NCBI RefSeq assembly: GCF_010548305.1
Contig: NZ_JAAGLV010000024.1
Location: 62,001 to 126,000 of the forward strand
Length of the DNA stretch: 64,000 nucleotides
Direction of reading: 5' to 3'
Source of the DNA: Streptomyces sp. SID13031
GTDB taxonomy: Bacteria > Actinomycetota > Actinomycetes > Propionibacteriales > Kribbellaceae
Shown here in pieces: positions 36,247-45,805 of the stretch. A program made the translations under genes and the position numbers. The notes beneath the pieces were generated by a model that worked only from the letters and a program-made list of their open reading frames with translations, searched no databases and was not told the DNA's origin. How positions within the stretch are numbered: position 1 is the stretch's first letter; each line of letters starts with the position of its first letter.

Positions 36247-36652
36247 CCAGGTCTGGCACGTCGTCGGCCTCGCGCAGCAGCACCCGCAGTTGACCGGACT
36301 CGTTGGCGTCCTCGGTGAGGATCTGCAGCGCCACGTCGACCGTGTCGTGGTCGTGGTCGAGCAACTCGCGCCAGCCCTCCCAGAGCACGACCTCTGGCTC
36401 ACCGGTCGACCGGTCGCTCAGCGAGTCGGCCAGAGCGTCCCAGTTGCGCCCGAACCAGCGCGGCAGGTCGAAGGCGGTCGCGCAGACGTCGAGGAAGCCG
36501 GCCTTGTCGTGCACGCTCGTCGTGTCGAGCAGCACCAAGCTCCAGCCGGCACTGGTGACAGTACGGCGCACCTCGTCGGTAGTGGCCTTGGCCGACCAGC
36601 GGTAGACGCCCGGGCGCAGGCCCTTGCTCAGCAGCATGCGCAGGTCAGTCAT
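36224..36652 (-). CDS. Barstar-family ribonuclease inhibitor
   Basis: Protein of 142 aa with the barstar core FLDVCATAFDLPRWFGRNWD near residue 55 and ALADSLSD following, then a hydrophobic VVLWEGWREL strand. Barstar binds and blocks barnase-type RNases in the cytoplasm. Its ATG overlaps the stop of the barnase-like gene (ATGA), so inhibitor synthesis is coupled to the toxin. The 3' end runs 23 bp into the convergent DUF2071 gene. Confidence 0.88.
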   Translation of the reverse strand: MTDLRMLLSKGLRPGVYRWSAKATTDEVRRTVTSAGWSLVLLDTTSVHDKAGFLDVCATAFDLPRWFGRNWDALADSLSDRSTGEPEVVLWEGWRELLDHDHDTVDVALQILTEDANESGQLRVLLREADDVPDLVTEVPVL

Positions 36653-37092
36653 CCGTCGGTCCCCCCGTCCGCCTGGATCCGGCGGAACGACTTGTAGTGA
36701 TCGTCAGTGTAGTAACGCTCGTCGCCCTTTCCCGTCACGATCCGCCGGGCGCCGCGGTCCTTCTCGCCCGGGGTCTTCACCGTGTACTCGTGGTAGTACC
36801 CCTTGTTCTGCTTCGGCAGGATCTTCTCGAAGTTGCCGAAGACCACGCCGTCGCGGCTGTACGGGTACGGCCCGCCCTTGTCGATCAGTGCGAGCGTCTG
36901 CTGGGCCTCCTTCGGAAGGTCGGCCGCGGGCACGAAGAGAAGGCCGCTGACCGAGTCCTTGGTCGGCGTGTCCTTGGTCGCCGTGCCGGAGCTCGAGGCA
37001 CTGCAGCCGAGCAGGGACGCGGCGAGGGTGATCACCATCATCGCGATCACGACGGCGGCGATGATCCGCGCCGTCCTCGGGTTGTTCATCAT
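36649..37092 (-). CDS. Barnase-like (ribonuclease N1/T1) protein with N-terminal anchor
   Basis: Protein of 147 aa. A signal/anchor (residues 9-30) ends in LLGC, a possible lipobox, followed by a Ser/Thr-rich linker and an RNase domain. FGNFEKILPKQNKGYYHEYT, then GARRIVTGKGDERYYTDDHY supply the Glu, Arg and His expected at the active site of microbial guanyl RNases. The toxin would therefore act outside the membrane, with the barstar encoded next guarding the cytoplasm. Start ATG 37092 overlaps the thiE stop by one base (TGATG). Confidence 0.85.
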   Translation of the reverse strand: MMNNPRTARIIAAVVIAMMVITLAASLLGCSASSSGTATKDTPTKDSVSGLLFVPAADLPKEAQQTLALIDKGGPYPYSRDGVVFGNFEKILPKQNKGYYHEYTVKTPGEKDRGARRIVTGKGDERYYTDDHYKSFRRIQADGGTDG

Positions 37093-37754
37093 CAGGCGCC
37101 CCGCAGCCGGCGGCTGAACTCCCCCGCCGCCGCGGCCGGGTCGTCAGCATCGGTGATCGCCCGTACTACGACCACGCGGATCGCGCCGGCCTCGACCACC
37201 TCGTCCAGCCTGGCCAGGTCGATCCCGCCGATCGCGAACCATGGCTTGGCGGACTGGCGACTGGCGGCGTACGAGACCAGCTCGAGCCCGGCAGCGGCGC
37301 GACCGGGCTTGGTCGGGGTCTCCCAGGTCGGGCCGACGCAGAAGTAATCCGAGCCGTGCTCATCGACAGCGGCGTTCACCTGGCTGAAGGTGTGAGTGGA
37401 GCGGCCTATCACCGGCTCCATCCCCGTGATGGCCCGCGCAGCCCTGACCGGCAGGTCGCGCTGGCCGAGGTGCAGGATGTCGGCACCCGCGGCGAAGGCG
37501 ATGTCGGCGCGGTCGTTGACGGCCAGGAGCTTGCCGTGCCGCTTGCAGGCGTCGGCGAAAACCTCCAGGGCCGCCAGCTCGTCAGCGGCCTCCAGGTCCT
37601 TCTGCCGCAACTGCACGATGTCGACACCACCGCCCAGCGCGGCGTCCAGGAACTGCGCGAGGTCGCCCTGCTTCTCGCGTGCATCAGTGCACAAGTAGAG
37701 ATGGGCGTCGGCCAATCGGTCACGCAGTCCAGCGTCTGCGGTGTGCTCAGTCAC
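37092..37754 (-). CDS. thiE: ThiE, thiamine phosphate synthase
   Basis: TIM-barrel enzyme of 220 aa joining HMP-PP and the thiazole phosphate to form thiamine phosphate. Motifs: [13 protein letters not shown] near residue 20, [12 protein letters not shown] near 43, [20 protein letters not shown] with LGQRDLPV, and [14 protein letters not shown] then FAIGGI near 170. GTG 37754 gives the family N-terminus. Only 58 bp separate it from the divergent thiO, so there is no room for a TPP riboswitch. Followed directly by the barnase-barstar pair. Confidence 0.93.
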   Translation of the reverse strand: MTEHTADAGLRDRLADAHLYLCTDAREKQGDLAQFLDAALGGGVDIVQLRQKDLEAADELAALEVFADACKRHGKLLAVNDRADIAFAAGADILHLGQRDLPVRAARAITGMEPVIGRSTHTFSQVNAAVDEHGSDYFCVGPTWETPTKPGRAAAGLELVSYAASRQSAKPWFAIGGIDLARLDEVVEAGAIRVVVVRAITDADDPAAAAGEFSRRLRGA

Positions 37755-37799
37755 AGGCCCAGCCTGCCATGTACCCCTCCTACTGTGTGCACAGCGCCG

Positions 37800-37805
37800 T
37801 AGTCT
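37800..37805 (+). promoter_or_regulatory. -10 box TAGTCT, leaderless thiO
   Basis: TAGTCT ends 7 nt before ATG 37813, with no Shine-Dalgarno. Transcription would start at the ATG, which excludes a 5' UTR riboswitch. Confidence 0.5.
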
Positions 37806-37812
37806 TGGCGCC

Positions 37813-38967
37813 ATGGCTGAGCGAACCTGCGATGTCGTCATCATCGGTGCGGGGCTGATCGGCCTCGCCACTGCCTGGCGACTCGCTGTAGACAATATCC
37901 AGGTGACGGTATGTGACCCGACACCCGGCAGCCAGACGTCCTCGGTCGCCGCCGGCATGCTCGCTCCGGTCACCGAGGTCGAGTACGGCGAAGACGACCT
38001 GCTGGCCCTCAACCTGGCTGGCGTGGCCGCCTGGCCCGGCTTCGCCGAGGAGCTGGAAGCCCTCACCGGCCAGCCCGCCGGGCTCCACCGCACCGGGACT
38101 CTCTCGGTCGCGTACGACGTCGACGATGCCGCCGCGCTCCACCGGCTCGCGGACTACCAGCGACGGCTCGGCCTGGAGGTCGAGGAGCTCTCCGGCCGCG
38201 AGGCCCGCAAGCGGGAGCCGCTGCTCGCACCGGGCGTCACTGCCGGCGTCTGGGTGCCCGGCGATCACTCCGTGGACAACCGCCAAGCCGTCGCCACCCT
38301 GCTCCGGGCCATTGAGCTCACCGGCGTACAGGTGGTCCGTCAGCGTGTCACCCGAGTGCTCACCACCGGTACTACTGCAGTCGGCGTCGAGCTGGACGAC
38401 GGGTCGACCATCGCAGCCGGCCACGTCATTGCAGCGGCCGGTCCCTGGTCAGCCCAGATTCAAGGCATCCCACTAGAGCTGCAGGTGCCCGTCCGGCCAC
38501 TAAAGGGCGAGATCCTGCGCCTGCGGGTGCCCGAGGCGTACCGGCCTGCTCTCAGCCACACAGTGCGAGCTACTGCGCGCGGGTTCGCCGTCTACCTCGT
38601 ACCGCGGCCTGGCGGCGAGCTGGTAGTCGGCGCGACCACCTCAGAGCTTGGGTACGACACGCGTGTGCTGGCCGGTGGGGTGTTCGCGCTGCTGCGGGAT
38701 GCCCGGATGATCCTGCCGATCACGGACGAGCTGGAGCTAGTGGAGGCAGTGGCTGGCCTGCGACCGGCTACGCCCGACAATGCGCCGGTGCTGGGGCCCT
38801 CCGGGCTCGACGGGCTGCTGTGGGCGACAGGGCACTACCGCAACGGAGTACTGCTCACTCCGATCACTGCACAGGTCATCGCCGAGACGGTCCGCACCGG
38901 CGTCCTTCCCGAGCTGGCGGCACCGTTCCTGGCCAGCCGATTCGCCGAAGTTAGGGTTGCGCCATGA
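37813..38967 (+). CDS. thiO: ThiO, glycine oxidase
   Basis: FAD-dependent oxidase of 384 aa that converts glycine to iminoglycine for thiazole formation. The N-terminus has [18 protein letters not shown], followed by [20 protein letters not shown]. The C-terminal half has [12 protein letters not shown], a [17 protein letters not shown] motif and [17 protein letters not shown], all typical of ThiO. The stop overlaps the thiS start by 4 bp. Confidence 0.93.
   Translation: MAERTCDVVIIGAGLIGLATAWRLAVDNIQVTVCDPTPGSQTSSVAAGMLAPVTEVEYGEDDLLALNLAGVAAWPGFAEELEALTGQPAGLHRTGTLSVAYDVDDAAALHRLADYQRRLGLEVEELSGREARKREPLLAPGVTAGVWVPGDHSVDNRQAVATLLRAIELTGVQVVRQRVTRVLTTGTTAVGVELDDGSTIAAGHVIAAAGPWSAQIQGIPLELQVPVRPLKGEILRLRVPEAYRPALSHTVRATARGFAVYLVPRPGGELVVGATTSELGYDTRVLAGGVFALLRDARMILPITDELELVEAVAGLRPATPDNAPVLGPSGLDGLLWATGHYRNGVLLTPITAQVIAETVRTGVLPELAAPFLASRFAEVRVAP
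38952..38957 (+). promoter_or_regulatory. -10 box TAGGGT before thiS
   Basis: TAGGGT ends 6 nt before ATG 38964, inside the last codons of thiO. It may give thiS-thiG a separate leaderless transcript. Confidence 0.4.
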
Positions 38968-39164
38968 ACGTGCTCGTCAACGGCAGTACTGAGCAGATCG
39001 AAGCGGGGACCACTGTCTCCGAGGTGGTCGCGCGCTGGGCCAAGAGCCCGACCGGTGTGGCAGTAGCAGTGAACGAGGCTGTAGTGACCCGGACAGAGTG
39101 GCCCGGGACGACACTGGCCGACGGCGACCGGGTGGAGATCGTCACCGCGGTCCAGGGCGGTTGA
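38964..39164 (+). CDS. thiS: ThiS, sulfur carrier protein
   Basis: Ubiquitin-like sulfur carrier of 66 aa. It starts [12 protein letters not shown] and ends in the required Gly-Gly, which is thiocarboxylated and donates sulfur to the ThiG reaction. It lies 9 bp before thiG in the order thiO-thiS-thiG. Confidence 0.95.
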   Translation: MNVLVNGSTEQIEAGTTVSEVVARWAKSPTGVAVAVNEAVVTRTEWPGTTLADGDRVEIVTAVQGG

Positions 39165-39950
<786 letters not shown>

Positions 39951-39984
39951 GTGCCCTCGGCATCTGTTGCCGTCAGCAAACATC

Positions 39985-40001
39985 GATTGTGAACCACAAT
40001 C
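39985..40001. terminator. Short hairpin after thiG
   Basis: GATTGTG-AAC-CACAATC lies 34 bp past the thiG stop. It could be a weak terminator or a regulator-binding palindrome in an AT-rich region. Confidence 0.35.
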
Positions 40002-40032
40002 ATGTAGTTCAGCCTTAAATTGTTAACATTCG

Positions 40033-40048
40033 ATCACAGCCGTAACAA
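40033..40048 (+). promoter_or_regulatory. MtrA-like site upstream of LysM enzyme
   Basis: ATCACAGCCGTAACAA resembles the direct-repeat sites described for the actinobacterial response regulator MtrA, which controls peptidoglycan hydrolases. It lies about 77 bp upstream of a LysM-transglycosylase gene. The match is by eye only. Confidence 0.35.
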
Positions 40049-40124
40049 ATGACCCACCAGCACCTGTTGTCACATCTGTACCACCACTTACCGTCAAGGG
40101 ACATTCACACGGGGAGATGGAAAG

Positions 40125-41102
40125 ATGGGCAACACGTGGCGAAAAGTCCTGCGGGTAACGACTGGTTTTGCAGTCCCGCTGCTGGCGGCCGGGGTGATCA
40201 CCGCCGGTTCGCCCGGCTTCGGCCAGTACAAGGTGAAGAACGGTGACACCCTCAGCCTGATCGCGGCGACGTACGGGACCGACGTCCGGACCCTGGTCGC
40301 GCTGAACAAACTGCCGGGCAACGGCAACACGATCTACGCCGGCGAGCTGCTGAGACTGCCGGGCAAGGCGGCGACGCCGGGTGCCGGCAGGAGCTCGCAG
40401 CTCGGCCGGGCGAGCTATGTCGTCAAGGCCGGTGACACGATCGGCAAGATCGCCAAGCGGTACCGCTGCTCGCAGGCCAGCCTGCTGGCCGCGAACGGGC
40501 TGCGGGCGAGCGACCACATCTACATCGGCAAGACGATCCTGGTCCCGGTGAAGATCCACGCCAAACCGGTGCCGAAGAAGCCGGCCAAGACTTCCAAGAA
40601 GACCAAGAACAACACCTTCGCCGGCCGCACCTACGCCGACCACATCGTCGCGGCCGCGGACCGCAACCGCGCCGTACTGCGCAACCGCAAGCTGCCCACC
40701 CGCGGCCAGCTGCGGACGATGATCGTCACGACCGCCAAGCGGTACGGCGTCGACCCCGAGCTCGCGCTGGCGATCTCCTGGCAGGAGTCCGGCTGGAAGC
40801 AGCGGGTCGTCTCCCCCGCCAACGCCATCGGCGCGATGCAGGTGATCCCCTCGACCGGCAACTTCACCTCGAGCATCGTCGGCCGCAAGCTCGACCTGCT
40901 CAAGCCGCAGGACAACGTCACGTCCGGGGTCGTGCTGCTCAGCAGGCTGACGGCGGCGGCCAAACTCGACATCGCGGTGGCGGGCTACTACCAGGGCCTG
41001 GGCGGCGTCCGGCGTAACGGTATGTATCCCGACACCAAGCGGTACGTACAGAGCGTCCTACGCCTGAAGGGACAGTTCGAGAAGGGGTGGAACCCGCTCT
41101 AG
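40125..41102 (+). CDS. LysM-transglycosylase (SLT-like) secreted protein
   Basis: Protein of 325 aa with an N-terminal signal segment (FAVPLLAAGVITAGSPGFG), two LysM domains (YKVKNGDTLSLIAATYGTD near residue 35 and YVVKAGDTIGKIAKRYRC near 101), a Lys-rich linker, and a lytic transglycosylase-like domain. The catalytic Glu is in LALAISWQESGWKQRVVSP near residue 215, followed by NAIGAMQVIPST. It would bind and cut glycan strands outside the cell. ATG 40125 follows GGGGAGATGGAAAG. The upstream AT-rich region holds an MtrA-like site. Confidence 0.92.
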   Translation: MGNTWRKVLRVTTGFAVPLLAAGVITAGSPGFGQYKVKNGDTLSLIAATYGTDVRTLVALNKLPGNGNTIYAGELLRLPGKAATPGAGRSSQLGRASYVVKAGDTIGKIAKRYRCSQASLLAANGLRASDHIYIGKTILVPVKIHAKPVPKKPAKTSKKTKNNTFAGRTYADHIVAAADRNRAVLRNRKLPTRGQLRTMIVTTAKRYGVDPELALAISWQESGWKQRVVSPANAIGAMQVIPSTGNFTSSIVGRKLDLLKPQDNVTSGVVLLSRLTAAAKLDIAVAGYYQGLGGVRRNGMYPDTKRYVQSVLRLKGQFEKGWNPL

Positions 41103-41203
41103 CACGTGGGTCGTGGGCGGGATGCGGCGCGGCGACGGAGCCACGACCTTGCGCCTTATTTACACTCTCAGAGCAGACAGCTTCGAGAGGCGGCTCACCG
41201 CAA

Positions 41204-43204
41204 GTGACGGAAGACGTAGGCACCCACGTAGGCGACCGCCTTGTCGGGCGAGTGCTCGACGGACGGTACCGCGTGGGTTCGCGCGTCGCCAAGGGCGGGA
41301 TGGCGACCGTCTACGAGGCCCTCGACATGCGGCTGGACCGCATCATCGCGCTCAAGGTGATGCACCTCGGGATGGGTGACGACGCCGAGTTCGGGCGCCG
41401 GTTCGTGGCCGAGGCCCGGGCCGCCGCCAAGCTCTCGCACCCGAACGTGGTCGCCGTCTTCGACCAGGGCACCGACCACGACACGCTGTTCCTCGCGATG
41501 GAGTACGTGCCCGGCCGGACGCTGCGTGACGTCATCCGCCAGCAGTCGCCGTTGTCACCCGCGCGGGCGCTCGACCTGCTCGCCCCGGTCCTGTCGGCAC
41601 TCTCGGCGGCCCACGACGCGGGCATCGTGCACCGCGACATCAAGCCCGAGAACGTGCTCATCTCCAACGACGGCACCGTGAAGGTCGCCGACTTCGGCCT
41701 CGCCCGAGCGGTCACCACGACCGGCAACACGGCCACCCAGGGCCTGCTGATGGGCACAGTGTCGTACCTGGCGCCCGAGTTGGTCACCGACGGCCGCGCG
41801 GACGCCCGCTCCGACGTCTACTCGTCCGGGATCCTCCTGTACGAGTTGCTGACCGGCAGCAAGCCGCACACCGGCGATACGCCCATCCAGGTCGCCTACG
41901 CGCACGTGCACGCCGATGTACCGCCGCCTTCGCAGCTCGTACCGGGCATCCCGCCGTACGTCGATGCGCTGGTGCAGCGGGCCACGGCGCGCGACCGCGA
42001 CCTCCGGCCGGCCGACGCGCGGGTGTTCAGCCGCCAGGTCCACCGGGTGCGCAATGCGATCGAGGAGGGTCTGCCCGACGACCCCGAGCTGACCGGCGAC
42101 CTGACCATTCCGATTCAGCAGATGCGGCAGGACACCGAGTACGACGACGGGTACTCGCGCGGCAACGGGTATGTCGAGCACGGGTACTCGGAGCAGCCGC
42201 CGCGCAACGACACCATCGTCGTACCGTTCGAGCCGCCGCCCAACCAGCGGTCGCTGCTACGGCCGCACGAGGCAACTCGGCAGTCGGCGCCACCTCCTGT
42301 ACGACCCGCTGCTCGGCAACGGCGTGGGCGCGGATTGATCGCGCTGTTCGCAGTACTGGCGCTGGCGATCGGTATCGGATCGACCGCCTGGTACTACGGC
42401 GTGCACCGCTACACCTCGACGCCGCTGCTGCTGCGGATGACCGCGGCCGACGCGAACGCCAAGGCGGTGGAGTCGGGGCTGACGACCACGTTGGCGAACC
42501 AGGACTTCTCGGAGGATGTGCCCAAGGGACAGGTCATGGGCACCGACCCCGAGGCGGGCGGACGCATCCGCAAGGAAGGCGAGGTCTCCCTCACGGTCTC
42601 GAAGGGCCCCGAGCGGTACCGCGTACCGCAGCTCGCCGGGCTCGACGAGGAGGCGGCCGCCAGGGCGCTGGGGTCGATCAAGCTCGTCGTCGGCCAGGTC
42701 AGCGAGGCCTACAGCGAAACGGTGCCGACCGGGCGGGTGATCGTGTTCTCCCCGAAATTCGACTCGGTGATGAAGCCCGGCGACTCGGTGAACCTCGCGA
42801 TCAGCAAGGGCAAGAAGCCCATCGGCGTCCCGAACCTGACCGGCAAGCCGGTCCGCGAGGCGACCCGCACGTTGAAGAAGGCGGGCTTCACCGTCGGCCG
42901 CACCGATCAGTTCGACGAGAAGATCCCCGAGGGCCGGGTGATCACCCAGACCCCCAACAACGGCACCCTCTTCGCCAAGGACAAGGTCCAGCTGGTCGTC
43001 TCCAAGGGCCCCGCGCTGCGCGAGATCCCGAACGTCCGCAGCAAAAAACTCGTCGACGCCACCAAGATCCTCACCGAAGCAGGCTTCCTGGTAAAGGTGG
43101 AGAAGGCCCCCTTCAACCTAGGCCTCAACCTGGTAGCCGGCCAATCCCCCGCCGCCGGCCAAAAAGCCAAACCAGGCACCACAGTCACCGTCACCGTCCT
43201 CTGA
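41204..43204 (+). CDS. PASTA-domain Ser/Thr protein kinase (PknB/Stk1 type)
   Basis: Transmembrane kinase of 666 aa. The cytoplasmic kinase domain has the glycine loop VAKGGMATVYEA near residue 28, IALKVM, HRDIKPENVL near 143 and VADFGLARA near 162. A linker of about 100 residues (rich in Tyr, Pro, Arg) leads to the membrane segment at about 379-398. Four PASTA repeats follow, the last three starting near YRVPQLAG, IGVPNLTG and REIPNVRS. PASTA domains sense muropeptides or lipid II, so this kinase likely regulates wall growth. GTG 41204 matches the family N-terminus; no clear Shine-Dalgarno. Confidence 0.94.
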   Translation: MTEDVGTHVGDRLVGRVLDGRYRVGSRVAKGGMATVYEALDMRLDRIIALKVMHLGMGDDAEFGRRFVAEARAAAKLSHPNVVAVFDQGTDHDTLFLAMEYVPGRTLRDVIRQQSPLSPARALDLLAPVLSALSAAHDAGIVHRDIKPENVLISNDGTVKVADFGLARAVTTTGNTATQGLLMGTVSYLAPELVTDGRADARSDVYSSGILLYELLTGSKPHTGDTPIQVAYAHVHADVPPPSQLVPGIPPYVDALVQRATARDRDLRPADARVFSRQVHRVRNAIEEGLPDDPELTGDLTIPIQQMRQDTEYDDGYSRGNGYVEHGYSEQPPRNDTIVVPFEPPPNQRSLLRPHEATRQSAPPPVRPAARQRRGRGLIALFAVLALAIGIGSTAWYYGVHRYTSTPLLLRMTAADANAKAVESGLTTTLANQDFSEDVPKGQVMGTDPEAGGRIRKEGEVSLTVSKGPERYRVPQLAGLDEEAAARALGSIKLVVGQVSEAYSETVPTGRVIVFSPKFDSVMKPGDSVNLAISKGKKPIGVPNLTGKPVREATRTLKKAGFTVGRTDQFDEKIPEGRVITQTPNNGTLFAKDKVQLVVSKGPALREIPNVRSKKLVDATKILTEAGFLVKVEKAPFNLGLNLVAGQSPAAGQKAKPGTTVTVTVL

Positions 43205-43222
43205 CAACCCCACGCTCCACCC

Positions 43223-43239
43223 CGTTGCGCAGAGCAACG
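43223..43239 (+). terminator. Hairpin after kinase gene
   Basis: CGTTGC, 5-nt loop, GCAACG lies 18 bp past the kinase stop. The stem is short and no T-run follows. Confidence 0.35.
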
Positions 43240-43284
43240 AGATTGGCGGGCTAGGGTCGGTGGTGTCTTGGATTGGAGTCCATC

Positions 43285-44214
43285 TTGAGCCTCGTTCACC
43301 GTGAGTTGAGCGTCAACGGTTTGACTATGCATGTCGCCGAGCAGGGTGAAGGGCCCTTGGTCCTGCTGCTGCACGGGTTTCCGGACAGCTGGTATGCGTG
43401 GCGGCATCTGTTTCAGCCGCTGGCTGATGCGGGCTACCGGGTGGTGGCACCGGACCAGCGCGGCTACGGCGGTACTGACGCCCCACCTGACATCGCCGAC
43501 TACTCCATCCTTCACCTGGTCGGTGATGTGGTCGCCCTCATCCACGCACTCGGGGAGAAGAGCGCGGTCGTGGTCGGCCACGACTGGGGCGGCCCGGTCG
43601 CCTGGCACACCGCGCTGCTGCGCCCGGAGCTGGTGCGGGGCGTGGCCGGGCTGTCCGTGCCCCCGACGCAGCGTGGCGCCGTCCCCACGCTGACGTCCGT
43701 ACGTGAGCACTTCGGCCCGGATTTCTACCAGATCTACTTCCAGGAACCCGGCCGCGCCGACGCCGAGCTCAACGCGGATCTTCGCAACAGCTTCCGGCGC
43801 GTGATGGCCGGCCTCGCCTCGCCGATCGCCGGGGAGGGTTTCCTCGCCAGCACTCGTCAGGTCGACCAACTACCGTCGTGGCTGACCGAGGACGACATCG
43901 AGGAGTACGCCCGGCAGTACGGGCGGAACGGGTTCACCGGCCCACTGAACTGGTACCGCAACATGGACCGCAACTGGGCGCTCACGGCTCCCTGGCAGGA
44001 CGCGCTGATCACCCCACCGGCGCTCTTCATCACCGGCGGGGACGACGTGGTCCGCACCTTCTACCCGCCCGACTTCATCGAGCAACTCCCCCAGCTTGTA
44101 CCTGACCTCCGCGGCGTGGTCGACCTGCCGGGCTGCGACCACTGGATCCCCGAGGAACGCCCGGCCGAAGTAGCCGAGGCGCTGATCACCTTCCTCGCCA
44201 CCCTCGACCGATGA
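43285..44214 (+). CDS. Alpha/beta-hydrolase, soluble epoxide hydrolase type
   Basis: Enzyme of 309 aa. HGFPDSWYAWRHLF near residue 28 provides the HGxP oxyanion loop, VVGHDWGGPVAWHTALL near 94 carries the nucleophile Asp, and GCDHWIPEERP near 287 carries the catalytic His. HGFPDS plus GHDWGG is the signature of epoxide hydrolases rather than haloalkane dehalogenases. TTG 43285 is favoured because GGAG lies 6 nt upstream; the frame also has TTG 43273. Substrate unknown. Confidence 0.88.
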   Translation: MSLVHRELSVNGLTMHVAEQGEGPLVLLLHGFPDSWYAWRHLFQPLADAGYRVVAPDQRGYGGTDAPPDIADYSILHLVGDVVALIHALGEKSAVVVGHDWGGPVAWHTALLRPELVRGVAGLSVPPTQRGAVPTLTSVREHFGPDFYQIYFQEPGRADAELNADLRNSFRRVMAGLASPIAGEGFLASTRQVDQLPSWLTEDDIEEYARQYGRNGFTGPLNWYRNMDRNWALTAPWQDALITPPALFITGGDDVVRTFYPPDFIEQLPQLVPDLRGVVDLPGCDHWIPEERPAEVAEALITFLATLDR

Positions 44215-44229
44215 GCTGAGGAGACTCCC

Positions 44230-44328
44230 TCAATCGGCCTTCGCGAGGTTGTCGATGAGCGGGTTGAGGGTGAAGTCGAAGCGTTCGTGGCCGGCGCCGG
44301 AGGTGAGCTCGGCTAGGCCGCGGCGAAG
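44230..44328 (-). pseudogene. TetR-family regulator, C-terminal remnant
   Basis: On the minus strand the last ~33 codons read LRRGLAELTSGAGHERFDF followed by TLNPLIDNLAKAD and a stop at 44230. This resembles the C-terminal helix of TetR/AcrR regulators (RFxFxLxxLLDGLA pattern). Further upstream the frame has no HTH domain and is occupied by the start of the PepSY gene. It is too short to be functional and appears to be what is left of a divergent regulator. Confidence 0.5.
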
Positions 44329-44375
44329 TTTCGGGGGTGTGGGAACCCAGGGGGTGGATCGAGCGTTGCGGTGGT

Positions 44376-45788
44376 GTGACGGCAACAATCAGTGGACCGC
44401 TTGGTGCGGCTGCGAAGCGGGAAAGCACCGGTCGGGGATGGTTCCGGGCGTTCTGGCGGTGGCATTTCTATGCTGCCTTCCTGGTCATCCCGGTGTTGTT
44501 GCTGTTGGCGACGACCGGGCTGATCTATCTGTTCCGGTTCCAGCTCGAGCCGGCCCTGCACGCGGACGTGATGAAGGTCGACCAGCCGGCCGGGCTGGTC
44601 GCGCAGCCGTACGCCGCGCAACTGGATGCGGTCAAAGCCGCCCTCCCCGACGCGACTGTGGTGTCGATGACCGAGCCGTCCGGTCCGGATCGGTCGACGG
44701 TGTTCTCGGTCGAGACCGCGGCCGGCGGTGTCCGGGACGTGTTCGTCGATCCGTACGAGGCCAAGGTGCTCGGATCGCTGAATCCGGACACCACCCTGTC
44801 CGGTGCTGCGATCCGCCTGCATGGCGACCTGATGGCCGGCCGCTTCGGTGATGCTGTGATCGAGATCGCCGCGTGCTGGGCACTTGTGATGGCTATCACG
44901 GGCTACTACCTGTTCGCCCGCGGCCGGGTCGCCCGGGCTCGGCGTCGCGCGGCGAAAGCGGCGGGCGCAGTACTGCGGTCGCGGCACGCGTTGACCGGGT
45001 CGATCCTGGGTGTCGGGCTGCTCTTCCTGATCATCTCGGGATTGCCGTGGACCGGGTTCTGGGGCGCGAAGGTCCAGCAGATCGCCACCGGCCAGGGCAG
45101 CTCGATGTGGGCTGAGGACCCTGGGGCCTTGTCCGATCCCGTGTCGACGCTGGACGAGTCGCTGCCGCACAGCCACGCGGTGCCGTGGGCACTCGGCGAG
45201 TCGAAGGTGCCGCGCTCCGACCCCAACCAGGAGGGCCGTCCGACGGCGAACCTGGATACCGCCGTCGCCGTCGGCACCAGGAACGGCTTGGCCAGGCCGA
45301 TGACGGTCGCGCTGCCAGGAGGCGAGGAAGGCGTGTACTCCGTCATCGGCTATGCCTTCCAGAATCCGGCCAAGGAACGCAGCCTGCACGTCGACCAGTA
45401 CGGCGGCGCAGTCATCTCGACGTACGGGTATCGCGACTATCCGCTGCTGGCCAAGACCGTTGCCCAGGGCATCGCGCTGCACGAGGGCCGGCGGCTGGGC
45501 ACGGTCAACCTGTGGATCACCACCGCCTTCTGCCTCGGCGTGATCTTCATGTGTCTCTCCGGACCGGCGATGTGGTGGCGCCGCCGCCCCAAGACACCCG
45601 GGACAGGACTCGGCGCACCCCGCGGCCGGCTCCCTCTCAAGGCCACGCCGGCCCTGGCAGTCATCATCGCCGCCCTGGCCGTGTTCCTCCCCCTCTTCGG
45701 GATCACCTTGGCCATCGTGCTGCTCCTCGACCTACTCGTCATCCGTCGGACAAAGCAGTTGCGGCACTGGTTCAACACCACCAACTGA
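44376..45788 (+). CDS. PepSY-associated transmembrane protein
   Basis: Membrane protein of about 470 aa with four to five helices: RAFWRWHFYAAFLVIPVLLL near residue 25, IAACWALVMAITGYYLF near 170, HALTGSILGVGLLFLIISG near 205, and two near the C-terminus (TAFCLGVIFMCLSG and LAVIIAALAVFLPLFG). The external loops carry PepSY-type sequence (AKVLGSLNPDTTLSGAAIRL followed by HGDLMAG). The family includes proteins tied to iron/siderophore uptake and to peptidase regulation. The start is uncertain: GTG 44376 or GTG 44337, neither with a good ribosome-binding site. Remnants of a TetR gene lie just upstream. Confidence 0.85.
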   Translation: MTATISGPLGAAAKRESTGRGWFRAFWRWHFYAAFLVIPVLLLLATTGLIYLFRFQLEPALHADVMKVDQPAGLVAQPYAAQLDAVKAALPDATVVSMTEPSGPDRSTVFSVETAAGGVRDVFVDPYEAKVLGSLNPDTTLSGAAIRLHGDLMAGRFGDAVIEIAACWALVMAITGYYLFARGRVARARRRAAKAAGAVLRSRHALTGSILGVGLLFLIISGLPWTGFWGAKVQQIATGQGSSMWAEDPGALSDPVSTLDESLPHSHAVPWALGESKVPRSDPNQEGRPTANLDTAVAVGTRNGLARPMTVALPGGEEGVYSVIGYAFQNPAKERSLHVDQYGGAVISTYGYRDYPLLAKTVAQGIALHEGRRLGTVNLWITTAFCLGVIFMCLSGPAMWWRRRPKTPGTGLGAPRGRLPLKATPALAVIIAALAVFLPLFGITLAIVLLLDLLVIRRTKQLRHWFNTTN

Positions 45789-45805
45789 CTCCGACGGGCT
45801 CGGTG

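Noticed and set aside
39951-40124. Possible ydaO-type (c-di-AMP) riboswitch upstream of the LysM enzyme
   Set aside because: The leader is under 180 bp and none of the conserved ydaO sequence blocks are visible.
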